Assembly (NCBI GenBank): GCA_946699065.1
Contig: CAMPDV010000045.1
Span: forward strand, 310,001-374,000
Source of the DNA: Loxodes magnus
Lineage: Eukaryota; Ciliophora; Karyorelictea; Loxodida; Loxodidae
Direction: 5' to 3'
Length of the DNA stretch: 64,000 bases
The translations under genes and the position numbers were made by a program. This document shows, one piece after another, positions 36,801 through 49,992 of the stretch (its first letter is position 1; each line of letters opens with the position of its first letter). Under the pieces are notes generated by a model. It did not search any database, was not told the DNA's origin, and worked only from the letters and a program-made list of their open reading frames with translations.

Positions 36801-38385
36801 ACACCTTCCTGGATTTTCTTAATATTAATTTATTCTATATATGACTCTAATTTGGTTTTAATATAAAAAAATTGTGTAAGGTAAACTGAAATTATAATCT
36901 GATCTAAAAGTAAATTATTTACTATTATTTTTCTTTATTTTATTCTAAAGAATGTATCATAATTTTTATTATATCATAATTTATACTTTTATATCTCCTC
37001 TTTTTTATTTATATTCAATGTACTCAAATAATGCAATCATATTATCAATTACTTTATAAATCGGAATTTAGCAAAAAATCACTCAATATCTACATCACGC
37101 TTATAATCATTTGTTTCCAAAGATAGATAATTTTCTTATATGCTGATTTTTCTTGAATTAATATAAGAAAATGAAAAGCATAGTAATGAATATTAAGCAT
37201 AATCTAGAAGTTGAATATTCTATAATAGACAATTAATATTAAGAAAAATTAATTTACCTTGATAGTTTACTGTAATACCTCCTTTCAAATATCATATTCG
37301 ATTTTATTATAAAACTCATGTTTAATACCTATTTCTTAAATGAAAAATTTAAATATTTATTCTTTTTATAAAATTAAGAATATTCCTCACCATCAACATT
37401 GAGAAAAACAATAAAAGCTTTATTATTTGTAGACTTAAGAGACTTAACATAATAGCTAGCTGATTCATTCTAAACTAAACACAATAACTAATTAGTAAAG
37501 AAGGTTAGATAAGGATTTTTAATGATAAAGTAGTAAAAAGAGTGTTAGCAAATTAAATTTTTCTCAGATTTAGTAAATTTTTGAAAATAATACCATTGTT
37601 TAAGGCTTAAAAAACCTAAAATTTGCTTACTCTTTTTAGAGAATAGGCTTCTAATAAAAAACTATTATCTCCAACCAATTACATTATAAGTAAGTTAAAT
37701 CAAAAGATATATACAAAGCGGAAAATATAGTGAAGTATAGAGAGATAATTAAATTGTTTCTATATTTCTTTTAGTATAATACTTATCAGGGTTAGACGAA
37801 GAACCATCTGTTAATTTTCTATCTTAAAATTAAATTTATACATTCAAATATATCTACTTAGTACAAGCACCTTTAAATGATGTACTATAAGATAAATTTA
37901 AACAGATAAAATCTGGAAAGAAAGGTGAATAAATATGAATTTACAAATATATGCATACAAAAATTGCCTATACTTAGTTCAAATTATTTTTTTATTTTTT
38001 TGCTTTACCTTAACCATCATTTCTAAGTATTTAAGGATAGGTATATTAATTGACAAATACTCCTATATTAATCAATTAGATAAGCATTTTAGATATAAAT
38101 AATTTTCAAATTTTTAATTTATTTGATATATCAAAATTTTGATTCTGTTAATATAGATCTTCAAATGCTGGAAGAATTTAATAACAAGCTAGCAATATAT
38201 TTTCTAACTAAGAAAACTTTTAGGTTTTATAAATTTATTTAAAAATAGCTTAAACTCAATTAAATTCCTTGATTTTTTATATCTTTGAACTGAAGCTTAA
38301 AGATGAAAAAATTGTTAAAATAACTTAAAATAGAGAAGAGATAAATTTAAAGAATCAAATTATGATTAACTTTCGAAAAATATTT
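30840..38385. other. Long AT-rich region, no firm gene
   Basis: No recognised protein, tRNA or repeat. The best candidate is 31800-32520 on the plus strand, where translations are helical and varied (IKYLCFKYIGQNEESQPNFY, NYLRYCVNSIWKLKNAKLFY), but more than one frame looks possible and no family is visible. The rest has the low-complexity composition of spacer. Confidence 0.4.
31800..32520 (+). CDS. Possible unrecognised protein
   Basis: From about 32170 one plus-strand frame reads as a varied, Cys- and aromatic-containing sequence for about 110 codons with several in-frame TGA as Trp. Upstream, a coiled-coil-like segment (NKQLNEWFKQQQNDMELQIK) sits in another frame, which would need an intron or frameshift. 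No start, stop or family could be fixed. Listed only as a candidate. Confidence 0.25.
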
Positions 38386-38389
38386 TATT

Positions 38390-41300
38390 TCAGACTTCAT
38401 CAATTTCTTCGCTTATCTTCTCAAGATTTAGTTAACTTATATAGGATTTCCTTTTTCTTAGTTGTTCAGGATTCATCCTTTCCTAATTTGAATCTTAATC
38501 TTCTATGTTTTTGAAGATGGATTAGTTTATTTCCTAATTATTTATATTTGAAACTGGAACAATTGAGATTTAATTATCTTCCATAAAATTTTTTACTTAC
38601 TTTTTTCAGAATTCGGATAATTAATTTTAACAATTTTAAAGAGATTCAATTGGATGTCTTTCTTCTCTTTCGGAATTTTATGAAACGGGAGACTATGTTG
38701 CCTTTGTTTATTCGCTTTACAGCATTCACAAATTTTTTTAAGAAGCAGGTGTTTATAAAATTTCAGTCTAGCTATGATTACACCCTACTTGTATTAAAGG
38801 ACTTATAGTTTAGTTTATATTAGAGATATTCTTGATCATCATTTGTTTAAACAGATTTATTATTTACTAGTTTTTCATTACATTTCCTTTTAAGTATTAT
38901 TTTAAGGAAACAGACTAATTTTCCTTAGACATCATCATTGTGTTTTTCATTATTTACTCAATGATTAATTATTTCTGCATAGTTTGCTCATACATCTAAG
39001 CATTTTTAAGTTATAACAATTTGGCGAGCTACTAGTTATTCTAGTTTTAGTTTCTTTTTTGCTATATTTACTAGTCTAAAGCTTACTCATTTCTTTTAAT
39101 TAACTAGTCTAGCTAATTAAGTTATATTAGTTAATCCTTCCCACAATTTAGTAAACTCTTTAGCGCTTTTGTTTTATCAGCTGCGAAAAAATCCTTAATT
39201 TTTGGAAGTACTTGTGCTCCTGAAATTCTTACTAATTTCTTCTTTATCGTTTCTCTATTTAATGAATAGTTCAGCAGAGACTGTAATTAGGTCTGCTACT
39301 CTTTCCAGAATTCTAAAATCACATCAGAGGATTTTAGTTATTAGACTATTTATAAAAAACATACGCTGCTAGGAAAAAAATCAGTTTCAACCTTAAGCAC
39401 TTGTAATTGGATTAGCTCTGTCATAATCCTATACTAATAGCTTACCTCTAAGAATTAAGTTGCCTGTTACTCATATTCATACTAGCTTGTCTCGTATGTT
39501 TCATCAAATATATTTATCTTCTTTTTCTAGCAAGCTTTAAATATTTTCTCCTCAGGAAGAAAGAAATAAGCAATGCTTATTAGAATCCCTATAATCATGA
39601 AATATTGAATATCTTGGTCAAGTCGGTAGAAGAAAATCCAAGATGAGATTGAGTATATTAGTATATAGTAAGAAAGTAATTCAACCATACTTTTGTTTAA
39701 ATGAGACCCTAGACTTAATGGTTTGCTGTAGCATCTCACAAACATATATTTATCAACCCAATATTTGATGATAAAGCCTATTATGGTAATCAAATAAGCA
39801 AAAGGTAAAATAGCTACATAAGTTAGAGTAGTTATTAGAGTTTTATTGATATGGGAATAGTTAGTTATCATGTTGAAGTTAGCATCTTCATACAAAAGAT
39901 TTAGCTCAGCTTGTGAGTAGTAAAACCAATTGATAGTACATCTAACTAAAAATCTTTTTACTTGCTTTATTCTTTGGCTTATATTTACTAAAGATTTAAA
40001 AGGAGGAACAAAAGCGAAAATTATTAGTACTTGGAAAATTCCAGTAACTAGATCAAAATCGTCAAACCATTACTTAGTATTTGATTCTATTATCAAAATT
40101 AAAAAGGCAGAAGCTATGCATTGAGTAAAAGTAATCTTCCTTGTTATACTAGTAGTGAAGCTAGTTCAAGTTTCATGCTTTTATTAGGAACTTAAATAAG
40201 TAAGAATAGAATTAAGTAATTAATTAAGGATTTGAATTATAATTGCCAAGTAGGTTTCTTTCAAAAAATTTTTAATATATCCCTTTTCATGATTTTACTT
40301 TAAAATCTATTTTAAATAAAATAGTAAGTAAATACCTCCTAATAGGACGCATATAGTTGAAAACCAAACCAGAACTATGTATTTCATTCTTTATCTTAAT
40401 TTTATTCCAAGATTTTCCCAATAAATATCACTTGGATCTGGAGTTTCTTTAGAAATAATAAGGTTCTAATTAATTTCTGGATTTTTTGAATAAAATAATT
40501 ATTATGTTTCCAATTTCATTTACTTAACCACTTATTTTATCAGATTTCCACTAAAGCGTTACTAAATATGCTTAGCATCTGACTGGTTTTAAAAAGTTAT
40601 TAAAGCTTGGTTAGTAGTAACTACTTATGATTCCTAATTTTCATTGCTATCATTTATTAATTGTTTCAACTCATCCATTTTCTACTAAATTTAGTATAAG
40701 TTCATTTTTTTATAGCAACATCCCTTATTCTAATTTTCAGAACTTTCGGTAATAGTTTTCTTCAGCTGCAATTTTTTGTACTTATTTGCAAGTTTCATAT
40801 ACTTTTGTAGCTTGATTGGAAATAATATTTTTACTACTTAGCCTCTCTTTCCATCTGTTCTTCCGCTGTTTTCTAAGAATTCTTGCAACTATTCTTTTTT
40901 TATTCCGTTCTGAATGTTTTTTAACCAGATAGTGTAATCTTTAGGCTGAACAAATTTCAAATCGATCTCAAATTCTTTTTTCTTGCAATACCACTTGAAA
41001 ATAATGACTGAGAAAATCATCAGTATTAATATGACTAGCTAAAAAACCCCAAAATAAATAGGAAGCTATTCTCCATTCTCGACATAACTACCTATACTAC
41101 TTCTAAGCTGAAAGACTGAGTCTCGATTTGGATTATCGATAATTATATTTTCCTTTTTAATGCACAATATTCACATGATTAGCCCGAAGGGAAAAAATCC
41201 TATAGAAAGTAAAATAATTGTAAATTTAAGATATATAAAGTAAAAGCTATATCCCACTCCATAATCAGCAAATTCGTCGACACTGCAATTAATTGAATAA

Positions 41301-41530
41301 TTTTATCCTTCTACAGGAAGTCCACAACAATCGCATATCTCATTATTTTCAAGATTCTGTAAATTAATTTTTTTAATTTTCTTAGCTTTATTATGAAGCT
41401 CGGCTAGTTAAATAGAGCCTCTATTAGTAGCTTCGAAACCCTTTTTATATTGCTCATATCCTATATTTTCCTAAGTATTTATATTGTCCATAATTTTACT
41501 TTTTATTTTGTTTTCTTTGGAATTGTTCAT
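38390..41530 (-). CDS. CSC1/OSCA/TMEM63-type membrane channel with long Gln-rich tail
   Basis: About 1,046 residues from ATG 41530. Members of this family are mechanically or osmotically gated cation channels. Seen in order: a short N-terminus with CDCCGLP; a membrane helix near residues 80-105 (SIGFFPFGLIMWILCI); a second near 145-165; a cytosolic RRM-like region (DYTIWLKNIQNGIKKEQLQE ... ALITFQNQSDAKHIQQRF) typical of the family; the junction TPDPSDIYWENLGIKLRQR; then several membrane helices, including FAYLITIIGFIIKYWVDKY, up to about residue 668. A tail of about 379 residues, rich in Gln, Asn and Lys and probably coiled coil, follows and is unusually long. In-frame TGA fall at Trp-like sites (GLIM-W-ILC, HET-W-TSF). 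The stop is placed at TGA 38390, and a later end is possible. Upstream ATGs are out of frame. Confidence 0.65.
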
Positions 41531-41899
41531 TTCTTATATAAAATTGTTTATATTCTATTTTTCTTTCTGCAGTTGTGTAGAATCTTATTCCTCTCTTTAC
41601 TCTTTTTCATAATTTTCTCTTTCTATATCTGTTACTATCTAACTCTTGTCAGTCTCTCTTTACACATATGAAAATCATACATCTTACTTTTCGATTTCTG
41701 TATCTAATGTATAATTATCCTTTTTATTATCTTAGACTGAATTTTTTTCATCGATTTTTTACTTTTTATCCAAGTTTTTCTCAGGTAATTATCTTTCTAT
41801 AACTTAGTTAGTTGAACTGTAACTTAGCTGACTATCCACTTACTATTCTGCTTAGATTATACTAGATTTTTAAGCTTATGTTTTTCCTTATATTTTCTA

Positions 41900-44800
41900 A
41901 GCAAAGGCCTCTACCATTATCTTTATAATAAATGATAACTCAATTTAAATAAATTAACTAATATATATAAATTTAGTTTTAGACACCAACTTTCACATTC
42001 TATTATACTTTTCAAGAAGCTTATATTTATTATTATTTCCCTTAATACTTTTCTTACTACTTTATCTTTTAACTTTAATAACTAGAAATAATTAATTCTC
42101 CCTTTCTTATTTAAGTAACCTATTAATTTCTGCCAATTAAGCTTAAATAAGTTTGTTTTCTTTTAATTAAATTTTCTAATTTTTAAACATAATTTTATCC
42201 CTTTATAGGATACAAGCAATAATTGATTCCTCTAGTTTATAACCATTATTACATTTATACTTTAGAACTAATACAGCTTATGATTTCTTTACTATACAGG
42301 ATTCACTTAATTTATAACTAAAAGCAATTCATCAAATTTTATATAACTAGCTAGCATTAAATGCTTACTAGCTTAATTAGCTTCTAAATAATAAACTTAA
42401 ACATCTTCAAATTATTCTCTTATAATCTTTTAATAATACAACTTAATAGATAAATCTAACTCTGATAATAACTGAAGTGATATTGAGTGTCAAGCATAAA
42501 TTAACATAGTTAAAAACCTATCAAGGAGAGCGATTAAGAATTCAGATCTTAACTCATTTTATATGTATTTTCCTAATTAAGCCAGCATATAGAATAAATT
42601 GTATTCCTAATGAATTTTCTTGGTATCAAATATGTCAACACATATATATTTATCACTCCTAAAAGTTAATTTATTCAACTACCTTCAAAACTCTCAGTAT
42701 ATTAAAGCTATTGTTACTATTTCATTTCCCTCTCTTATTTATCTTTTTGAGCTTTAGAAAAGTTTAGAAATGCCAGTGTTATTAATGACTAGGTTATAAG
42801 CCATTGTATTCATATTTAACACTTTAGCGCTTCTAGTTGAAGTAGATTATTTATTTAAGATAAACTATTTAAGAAGAGCTTCTAAATTATAACCAAATAG
42901 AGATAGATAGCTCTAAAGCTTTGATTATGCATATTATGCTAAAATAACTTAATGTCAACTAACTTAATCCATTTAAGCTATGCAATCCATTTCAGTTCCA
43001 TTTTAATATCACTATCTAATCAAGATATTGGATTATCTAGAAATGACTATACAAAAAATTAATGAAGTTTAAGATCTTAATTTATCAATTTTAGATAACT
43101 ACACTAGTTTAAGAAAAGCCTAACTAATACATAGATTCTTATCTTCCTAAATGTATAATCTAGTAAGCTAGAATAAAGTAAACTGCAATTTTCTAGAACA
43201 GCATAGGTACAATTAACTCTATTATTAGTTTTTTGGTATAAAAATAAATGAAAATATTAATTATTTAATTTAGCTTTGCTATGTATTTCTAATCTCAAAT
43301 TTCCTTATTACTAGAATTAAATAGAATAAATTAATTTAAGTATTTTAAGAAGGAATAAGTGATATAGCATTAATTACTCACGTCAATCTTAAATTTTTGC
43401 TATGCTTAAATGGATATAATCAGCTTAAAAAACATCCCCATATCACATTTCAAAAGTAACTTTAATATAAGATAAGAAAGTTTTAGCACAATAATAATTA
43501 ATTTTTACTAGCGATGTTATGATAAATGAATATAATTGGACTTTAATATGATATGAAATCACACAAAAAGTAAAAGAAGATTTAAAGTAAAGATAATTAT
43601 TAGCCTAGAAAGCTTAGTTAATTAAATTTAAAAACCATTTTTCTCAATTATAACTAAGATGAATTATTAATGCTTTCCAATCTACTAAGTAGATTCAAAC
43701 AGTAATTAACCATTACAAACACATTTAATAGAAAAATAAATAAAATTATTAGACTTTAAGGATATGGTTATTCATTATCTCTTTAAAGAAGACGTAAAGA
43801 ACTTTGATTTATCAAATAAATTGAATATTTTAAAAAATATATTGAATCTAAAGTTGATATGAAATAGATTCTATTATTCAAAAAATTAAGAAATTATTGT
43901 TAGATAAACTTCAACCTTCAAAGATCAATCAGAAACCATAAAATACATATTCTTAGTATTATTAGCTATTTCTATAATAGATAAAATTTCTATTTAAGCT
44001 TTATTATTTGAAACTTATCTAATTATTTTTAGTTAATTAAGGGAATAAGAAATTTTGAATAAGTCAATTGATTGTTTTATAACTTCAGAATGAAAAAATT
44101 CAATGCTTCCACTAAATTTTTAGTTAAGCAGTTTTTATAATAAAATATGTATGCTTTTCCTCGCTTAGAAAGTCAACCAAGATCCCTCCACATAATGAAA
44201 CTAATTTCTGTTAAATGATCTTATACTTCTTCATTATAATCAAATATAAATACCTCAGAACTTTAGTTAATTAGCAGCTAATACATTTTCAATTTCTTCA
44301 TTATTTATTTTAAACTTTTATAAAACTTAGTTAGTTATCATATCATTTTAAAGACATCATTCATAAAATAATCGAAAGATAGCCAAAAATAATTTGTTCA
44401 ATTGAAGCTAAAACTTAAATCAAGATGTAAAATAATTGCTTAGATAGTTTTATAGTTTAAAAGATCTTAAATTTATATAAGTAACCTTTTTACTAATATT
44501 TCCTTAATGGAATATGAGATCAATTTATGTTAATAAAGAGATATATTCTTATTTATCTATTGAGAAGCTTATTAATTCTCTATCATTTTACTATATACTA
44601 ATTTTCTTTTTCTATATACGATAGCCTATTGCTATCATAACTTTTGATTATTAACTTTCTTTATTCCTCCTTTTCTCTTTAATCAGAACTCATTGTTTTA
44701 GCTCCAATAATTATGGAAGATAATCAATTAAAATTCTCTTCTACTTTATGTTTATAATTACTTATTTTATTATCAGTTAAAAATAAGCGTAATCCTATAA

Positions 44801-45220
44801 CTCTATAAAAATAGCTATATCATTATAAAACTAAGAAATGCTACATTATCAGAAAAATCCTTTGATATACTTTTGAAGCTCAAATGAAAAGGTTTATTTT
44901 ATATAGATTGAAACAATAAATTAGATAACTAAAAGCATTTTAAAATATAAAAACTTATAATCTAGCCATCTAAGTTTTGATATTAGCAGAAATAATATTC
45001 TCTTAAGATATATATATCAAATCATCAATATTATAAAGCGTATTTTAGTGATGCTAGCGTTAACTTTCTAATTTTCATTCAATAAATATCTTTAAAATTT
45101 CAGCATAGATGTTACCTTTCTCTATGTTGAGATATAAATAACTCTATATATTAAGATAAAAGTGATAAACCTTCTCTAACTTATAAATCAATATTCCTTA
45201 TTATTTTACATTTTTTTACT
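41900..45220. other. AT-rich intergenic, nothing recognised
   Basis: No protein-like frame, tRNA or repeat found between the channel gene and tRNA-Glu. Confidence 0.45.
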
Positions 45221-45224
45221 AAAA
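45221..45224 (-). terminator. Pol III T-run terminator of tRNA-Glu
   Basis: TTTT on the minus strand one base after the tRNA 3' end. Confidence 0.8.
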
Positions 45225-45225
45225 T

Positions 45226-45297
45226 TCCACATCCGGGACTCGAACCCGGGTCTTTCGGGTGAAAGCCGAATATCCTAACCTGCTAGACTAATGTGGA
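45226..45297 (-). tRNA. tRNA-Glu (UUC)
   Basis: 72 nt with a perfect 7-bp acceptor stem (TCCACAT/ATGTGGA), A box (TAGTCTAGCAGGTTAGG), anticodon stem TTCGG/CCGAA with loop CTTTCAC giving anticodon TTC, and B box GGGTTCGAGTCC. CCA is not encoded. It reads GAA and GAG codons. TTTT follows at once. Confidence 0.97.
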
Positions 45298-47652
45298 TTT
45301 TAGTAATACTTTAATGAAATATATTAATAATATATTTCTATAGAGTCTCAATAATGAATAGATGCATCTAATTACAATAAGTACTTCTTTCTTATTTTAA
45401 GTTCTTAAAGACTTTAAATTATATCTTTATAAGAGTTTATTCAAATATAGAGGCATAATTCTTTACTATCAACATCTTACTTATTAATATAATCAATTTA
45501 CATAGATAAAACAACTAGCTGCTACCTAAAAGTAATATGAGGTATAGAGCTAGATATAAACCTAGTTTTATGATTATTTAATTTATAAAAGTAAACAGAA
45601 AAGATAATTATAAAATTATAACCTTCATAGCTTATTATGATAGAAACTCTTAAAGTGCCTTATTATAATACTTAAAGTAGATTGAATTTAGTTGCTATTA
45701 AAATGATAAAGATATAAGTATTTAATTAGCTTATAAGTATAAGTGTTGGTTTAATGTGTAACTATATCCTTGTTAATAGAGCTATTTATTTAAATAATTG
45801 GCTACTGTGAAATATTAAAAGGAAGAGCAATTATAAATTTTTGCTTCTAGAACTTTTAAAAGAATCCCTAGAATTTAATTAGATTAGTGATATAGATTTT
45901 TATATATTATTTATAAAGACTAATAAACCTATAAAATACTAAATACTCTAAAGGTAAAAGCTATATAAATACTATATCATTAATAAGCTTTAAAAACATT
46001 AATTTAATTCCCTAAGAAAGGGTTAAAGTTTAGAATAGCAATATAATTAATAAATTAAGTAGAGTGTTTGCTATATAAAAGTAAATTTATCTAATAATTA
46101 CTAAAATTGAGATATTTAATTATTAATTAGAAACTTAAAATACTTTATCTTAAATCAGTTTGCTATATATCTTGCTTTTAAATAAAGCATAAGGTTCATG
46201 TTTTATATAAGGATATAAATACATTAAATCAGTCTATCATTAGAAGTAAAAATGAAAATAAAATTTAGAAAAAAGAAGATAAGAAACTAGTAAATAGTAA
46301 AAAGTAAGTTGCTAAACTCTATTTCTTTTAAATATAAAGAAAATTAGGAAACAAATATTTTATCTAATAACTTCAATTTATGAACGAATATTTGCAAAAG
46401 ATCAATTTTACCCTTCACATCAGATTCAATGAAAATAGCTTTATAAAAACGAAAGAAATCTGCAAGCAAACTTTTAACTATTCTATTTAAGATATACTTA
46501 TGAATATTCTAAATGTAAGATATTCTATTGCTAAATATTTAATTATAGTTCTGTATTTAAAGTTCACAAGCCCTAATAATTTTTAGTGAGTTTAAATTTT
46601 CAAGCCAAAAAAGATATTTGAGGTTATAAATTTTTAATAGTTGACTGACTTAAACTAAAAATTAAATTTGAATGTAATTAATACTTTTTATATTGATTGC
46701 TCTTATTCTCTAATCTCTTGATTTAGTTAATAACTATGTATTCTAACTAAAAAGATTTAATTTATTGATTTATTAATTATCTTATAATTGAAATAATGCT
46801 GATTCATAGAAAGATTTTAAATATTTTAGATTTAAGTTTTGTATAATTAATCTGAGTTATTTAGGCTATTCATCTGTAATAACTGCTTTAAAGGTTTGCC
46901 AAAATTAGGAAAATAGATTAAATTTTGATTATCTGGATTTAAAATTTAAAATTCGACTCAGAAAGTTTTAGATCATTTTCAAATTTAGACTTTAATATCA
47001 CTAAGATTGATCTCAGATTTTACATTTTATAAATAATTAGAGAAAGAATAAATATTAATACCTTAAGATTATCCTATTTTACATTATATCAATTCGAAAA
47101 TCATGTGGATGGAGCTTTATATCTTATATTAAGATTTATATAAAAAAACAACAAGCAAAGAAATCATAATAAATAAATGGTAATAAAAAGCAATGATTAG
47201 CAATTAAAACCATTGAGATATTCTTCAGTTTTAATTCTTAAAGCAGAACAAATACTGAAAGGTCGAGATAAAAGTATCACAGATTTCATTTATAAATTTT
47301 TAATTTTATAATAAGCACTTCAAATATAGCATTATGATCAGCATCAGTGCACAATGAAAATATATTTATAATATCCTAATTTCCTTGATCCAACACATTC
47401 TTTATAAATCTTTTTTATTCTTAAATTTCTAAAAAAAAATTACATGCATAATACAAAGATTCATATTCTAAAACTATTATAAAGATTAAAATCATATACC
47501 TTTTAATTAAGATGCATCATAATTTTCTATAGTACTATGGTTATAATCTTATGTTCTTAGAATATCTCTTGCTGCTAATATACTTTGAGGGTTTATTTAG
47601 TATATATATTTGTATTTAATCAAAATTAATAATTTTTTTTAGCTTTTCCATT

Positions 47653-47657
47653 AAAAA
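47653..47657 (-). terminator. Pol III T-run terminator of tRNA-Asn copy 1
   Basis: TTTTT on the minus strand one base after the tRNA. Confidence 0.8.
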
Positions 47658-47658
47658 C

Positions 47659-47731
47659 GCCACCGGGTGGACTTGAACCACCGACCTTTTGGTTAACAGC
47701 CAAACGCTCTAACCTATTGAGCTACGGAGGC
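47659..47731 (-). tRNA. tRNA-Asn (GUU), copy 1
   Basis: 73 nt. A box TAGCTCAATAGGTTAGAGC, anticodon loop CTGTTAA with anticodon GTT, B box GTGGTTCAAGTCC. The acceptor stem GCCTCCG/CGGTGGC has a U-U mismatch at position 4-69. Identical to the copy at 57579-57651, including ten bases of 5' flank. Confidence 0.97.
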
Positions 47732-49992
47732 TTATTTATTCGCTTGTTTATTACTTAAGAATAATAATTATTATACATTATCTTTATTAAATAAATTAAA
47801 TCACACTCTAAATCTGAATTTTAAATCTAAGAATGTTTATAAATATTTTTAAACACCTATATTCATAAATCTAAAAAAGGAACACTAAAAGCTTTAAAAT
47901 TTATAAAAATTAAGTATATTATAACAATCTTCCTATCTGGGTATGAAAATTAATAAATAAACAGATTGATTATTTATTAAGCAAAGCACTTAAATATATT
48001 AATACATTAAGGTTCTATCAAAGCAATGTATTGAGTTTATCTTAAATCTCTAGATTTTATTAAAATATAACTAAAATAGCAATCATATATAAATCAGTTA
48101 ATTGATATAATAGCTAAATGATGTTTCTCTTATTCTTTAGGTACTAGCATAATATCTCTTAATATATACTTATTTAGTTTATTTCTTTATTTATACTCTT
48201 AATCAAATGCTGCATATACTAAGTAAATAGTTAAATCTTAATACTATTTCTTTAATACAAAATTCTCATTTTATCTTATTTTATTTTAAGGTTTTATTTT
48301 AATAAATGTTTGCCATCCTTTTATTAACTTAACTTTATGTACAACCAAGAGAAAATTTTCCTTCTTTAATAACTAGAAATATTTGAGAGTTTTTTAAAAT
48401 ATGATCTGTGTAATTAAATGAGTAATAAATATTTCTATTAGTTATAAAATTAAAAGCATATAGTTAGAAAGGTGATTAGAATGAAGCCTTAATACCTAAA
48501 ATATGCTATATCTTAATGTCTCTAGTAAATATATTACTCTTACTCTTTTATTTATTAAACTAGGCTATTTCTATATAATTACTATTACCTTGTTTTTTAT
48601 TCCTTTTTATAGGTTTTAGTCTAAATTACTTGAGAGTGGAACTTAAATATTAGATCAGCTTCTATTTTATTTCTGGAAATTATAAAAATAAAAATTTCCA
48701 ATTTTAGCTTTAAAGATATATTTGAGTGTATAAGGTTGGAAATAGTAAGTTAATAAGAGGTAAAGTTATAATATTAAGCATATAAGTATATAATATAGCC
48801 TAGATATATATTCAAATAAAGAGTGTAAGTATACAATTAGTATTAGAGCTTCTCTATTAGTAAATCATACTCAAAGCTAGTTTAAAATAAATATCTTTTA
48901 ATTGATAAGAAGCTAAAATATTATCAATATATAATTTGATAAACTTAGTAAAAATACCATCATACTTATAAAGAGTAAGGATGCTTAAATTAAAAAATTA
49001 TAAACAAAATAGAAAAAAGCTTTGAAATAAATATAAACCTAACTGTCTTAACCTAGAATATAATATATGTCAAGGTTTAATAAATTACACTAATTACAGG
49101 AAGTAAATATAAGAAATAGATTTGGCAAAGAATCCTTTCTTAACTAGAAATAAATATAATTGCAGAGGCTAAAATAAAGTTGTAGGAAAGTATCTCTAAT
49201 AGCCATTTCTATAAGTATTTATTCATTTTTCACATAAGATAGATAATGAGCATTTTACTCATTTTAAATTAGAGATAATAAATTAATTACAATCATTTAA
49301 GCATAAAATAAATCTTAATATTCTACATCTTTATTGAAATAAATAAATCAACAGATTCTTTTTAAAATAGATAAGCAGTTTAAGGGAAGCTAATTAAACT
49401 TATATTGCATAAAATTCTCAATTATTCAATCAATAACCATTAAAAGGGTAGGAATATGTTTTTATATTTTAAATATTAAATTCCTATATCAAAACTAGTT
49501 AACTAACTATTATACTAATAATAAGTCGTTGGTTAGTTTTAAAGAAATAAAGCTTTCAAAAGTTAATTACAGAGTATAAAATTAATAGATTATGTTTTCC
49601 CTTCTTAAGGTTATAAAAAATTCAAATTATGCTAACTTTAGCAGTGAAGGCTTAAAAGAATTAATAGGAAATATTAAGAATATAAGTATATAATATAAAT
49701 TTATTTTTCATTAACTATACCAAGAATATCGTCTTAGCGCTTTTTGGTAATATCACAATTCTTTTTTAAATAGCTAAACAATATTAAACCAGTCTCACCA
49801 AAATGATTACTAGCATCTGATCCTTCTGCTTTATGTTTTATTTTAATAAACTAAATAATTTTTAATCAAATTTATCTTGGAACAGATTTAGTTCTAAGCA
49901 TAATTAAGTTAAATTGCTATGATTAATGAAATTGAAATAGATATTTATGGGATTTTAAACTAAGAAATACTTAGATTTTAAAGTTACTAAAA

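Larger units (their letters stand above)
45298..49985. other. AT-rich intergenic holding one tRNA gene
   Basis: Apart from tRNA-Asn at 47659-47731, no gene or repeat was recognised in this stretch. Confidence 0.45.

Noticed and set aside
39527..39895. A separate 122-residue membrane protein
   Set aside because: It is an internal piece of the channel gene, cut out only when TAA/TAG are treated as stops.
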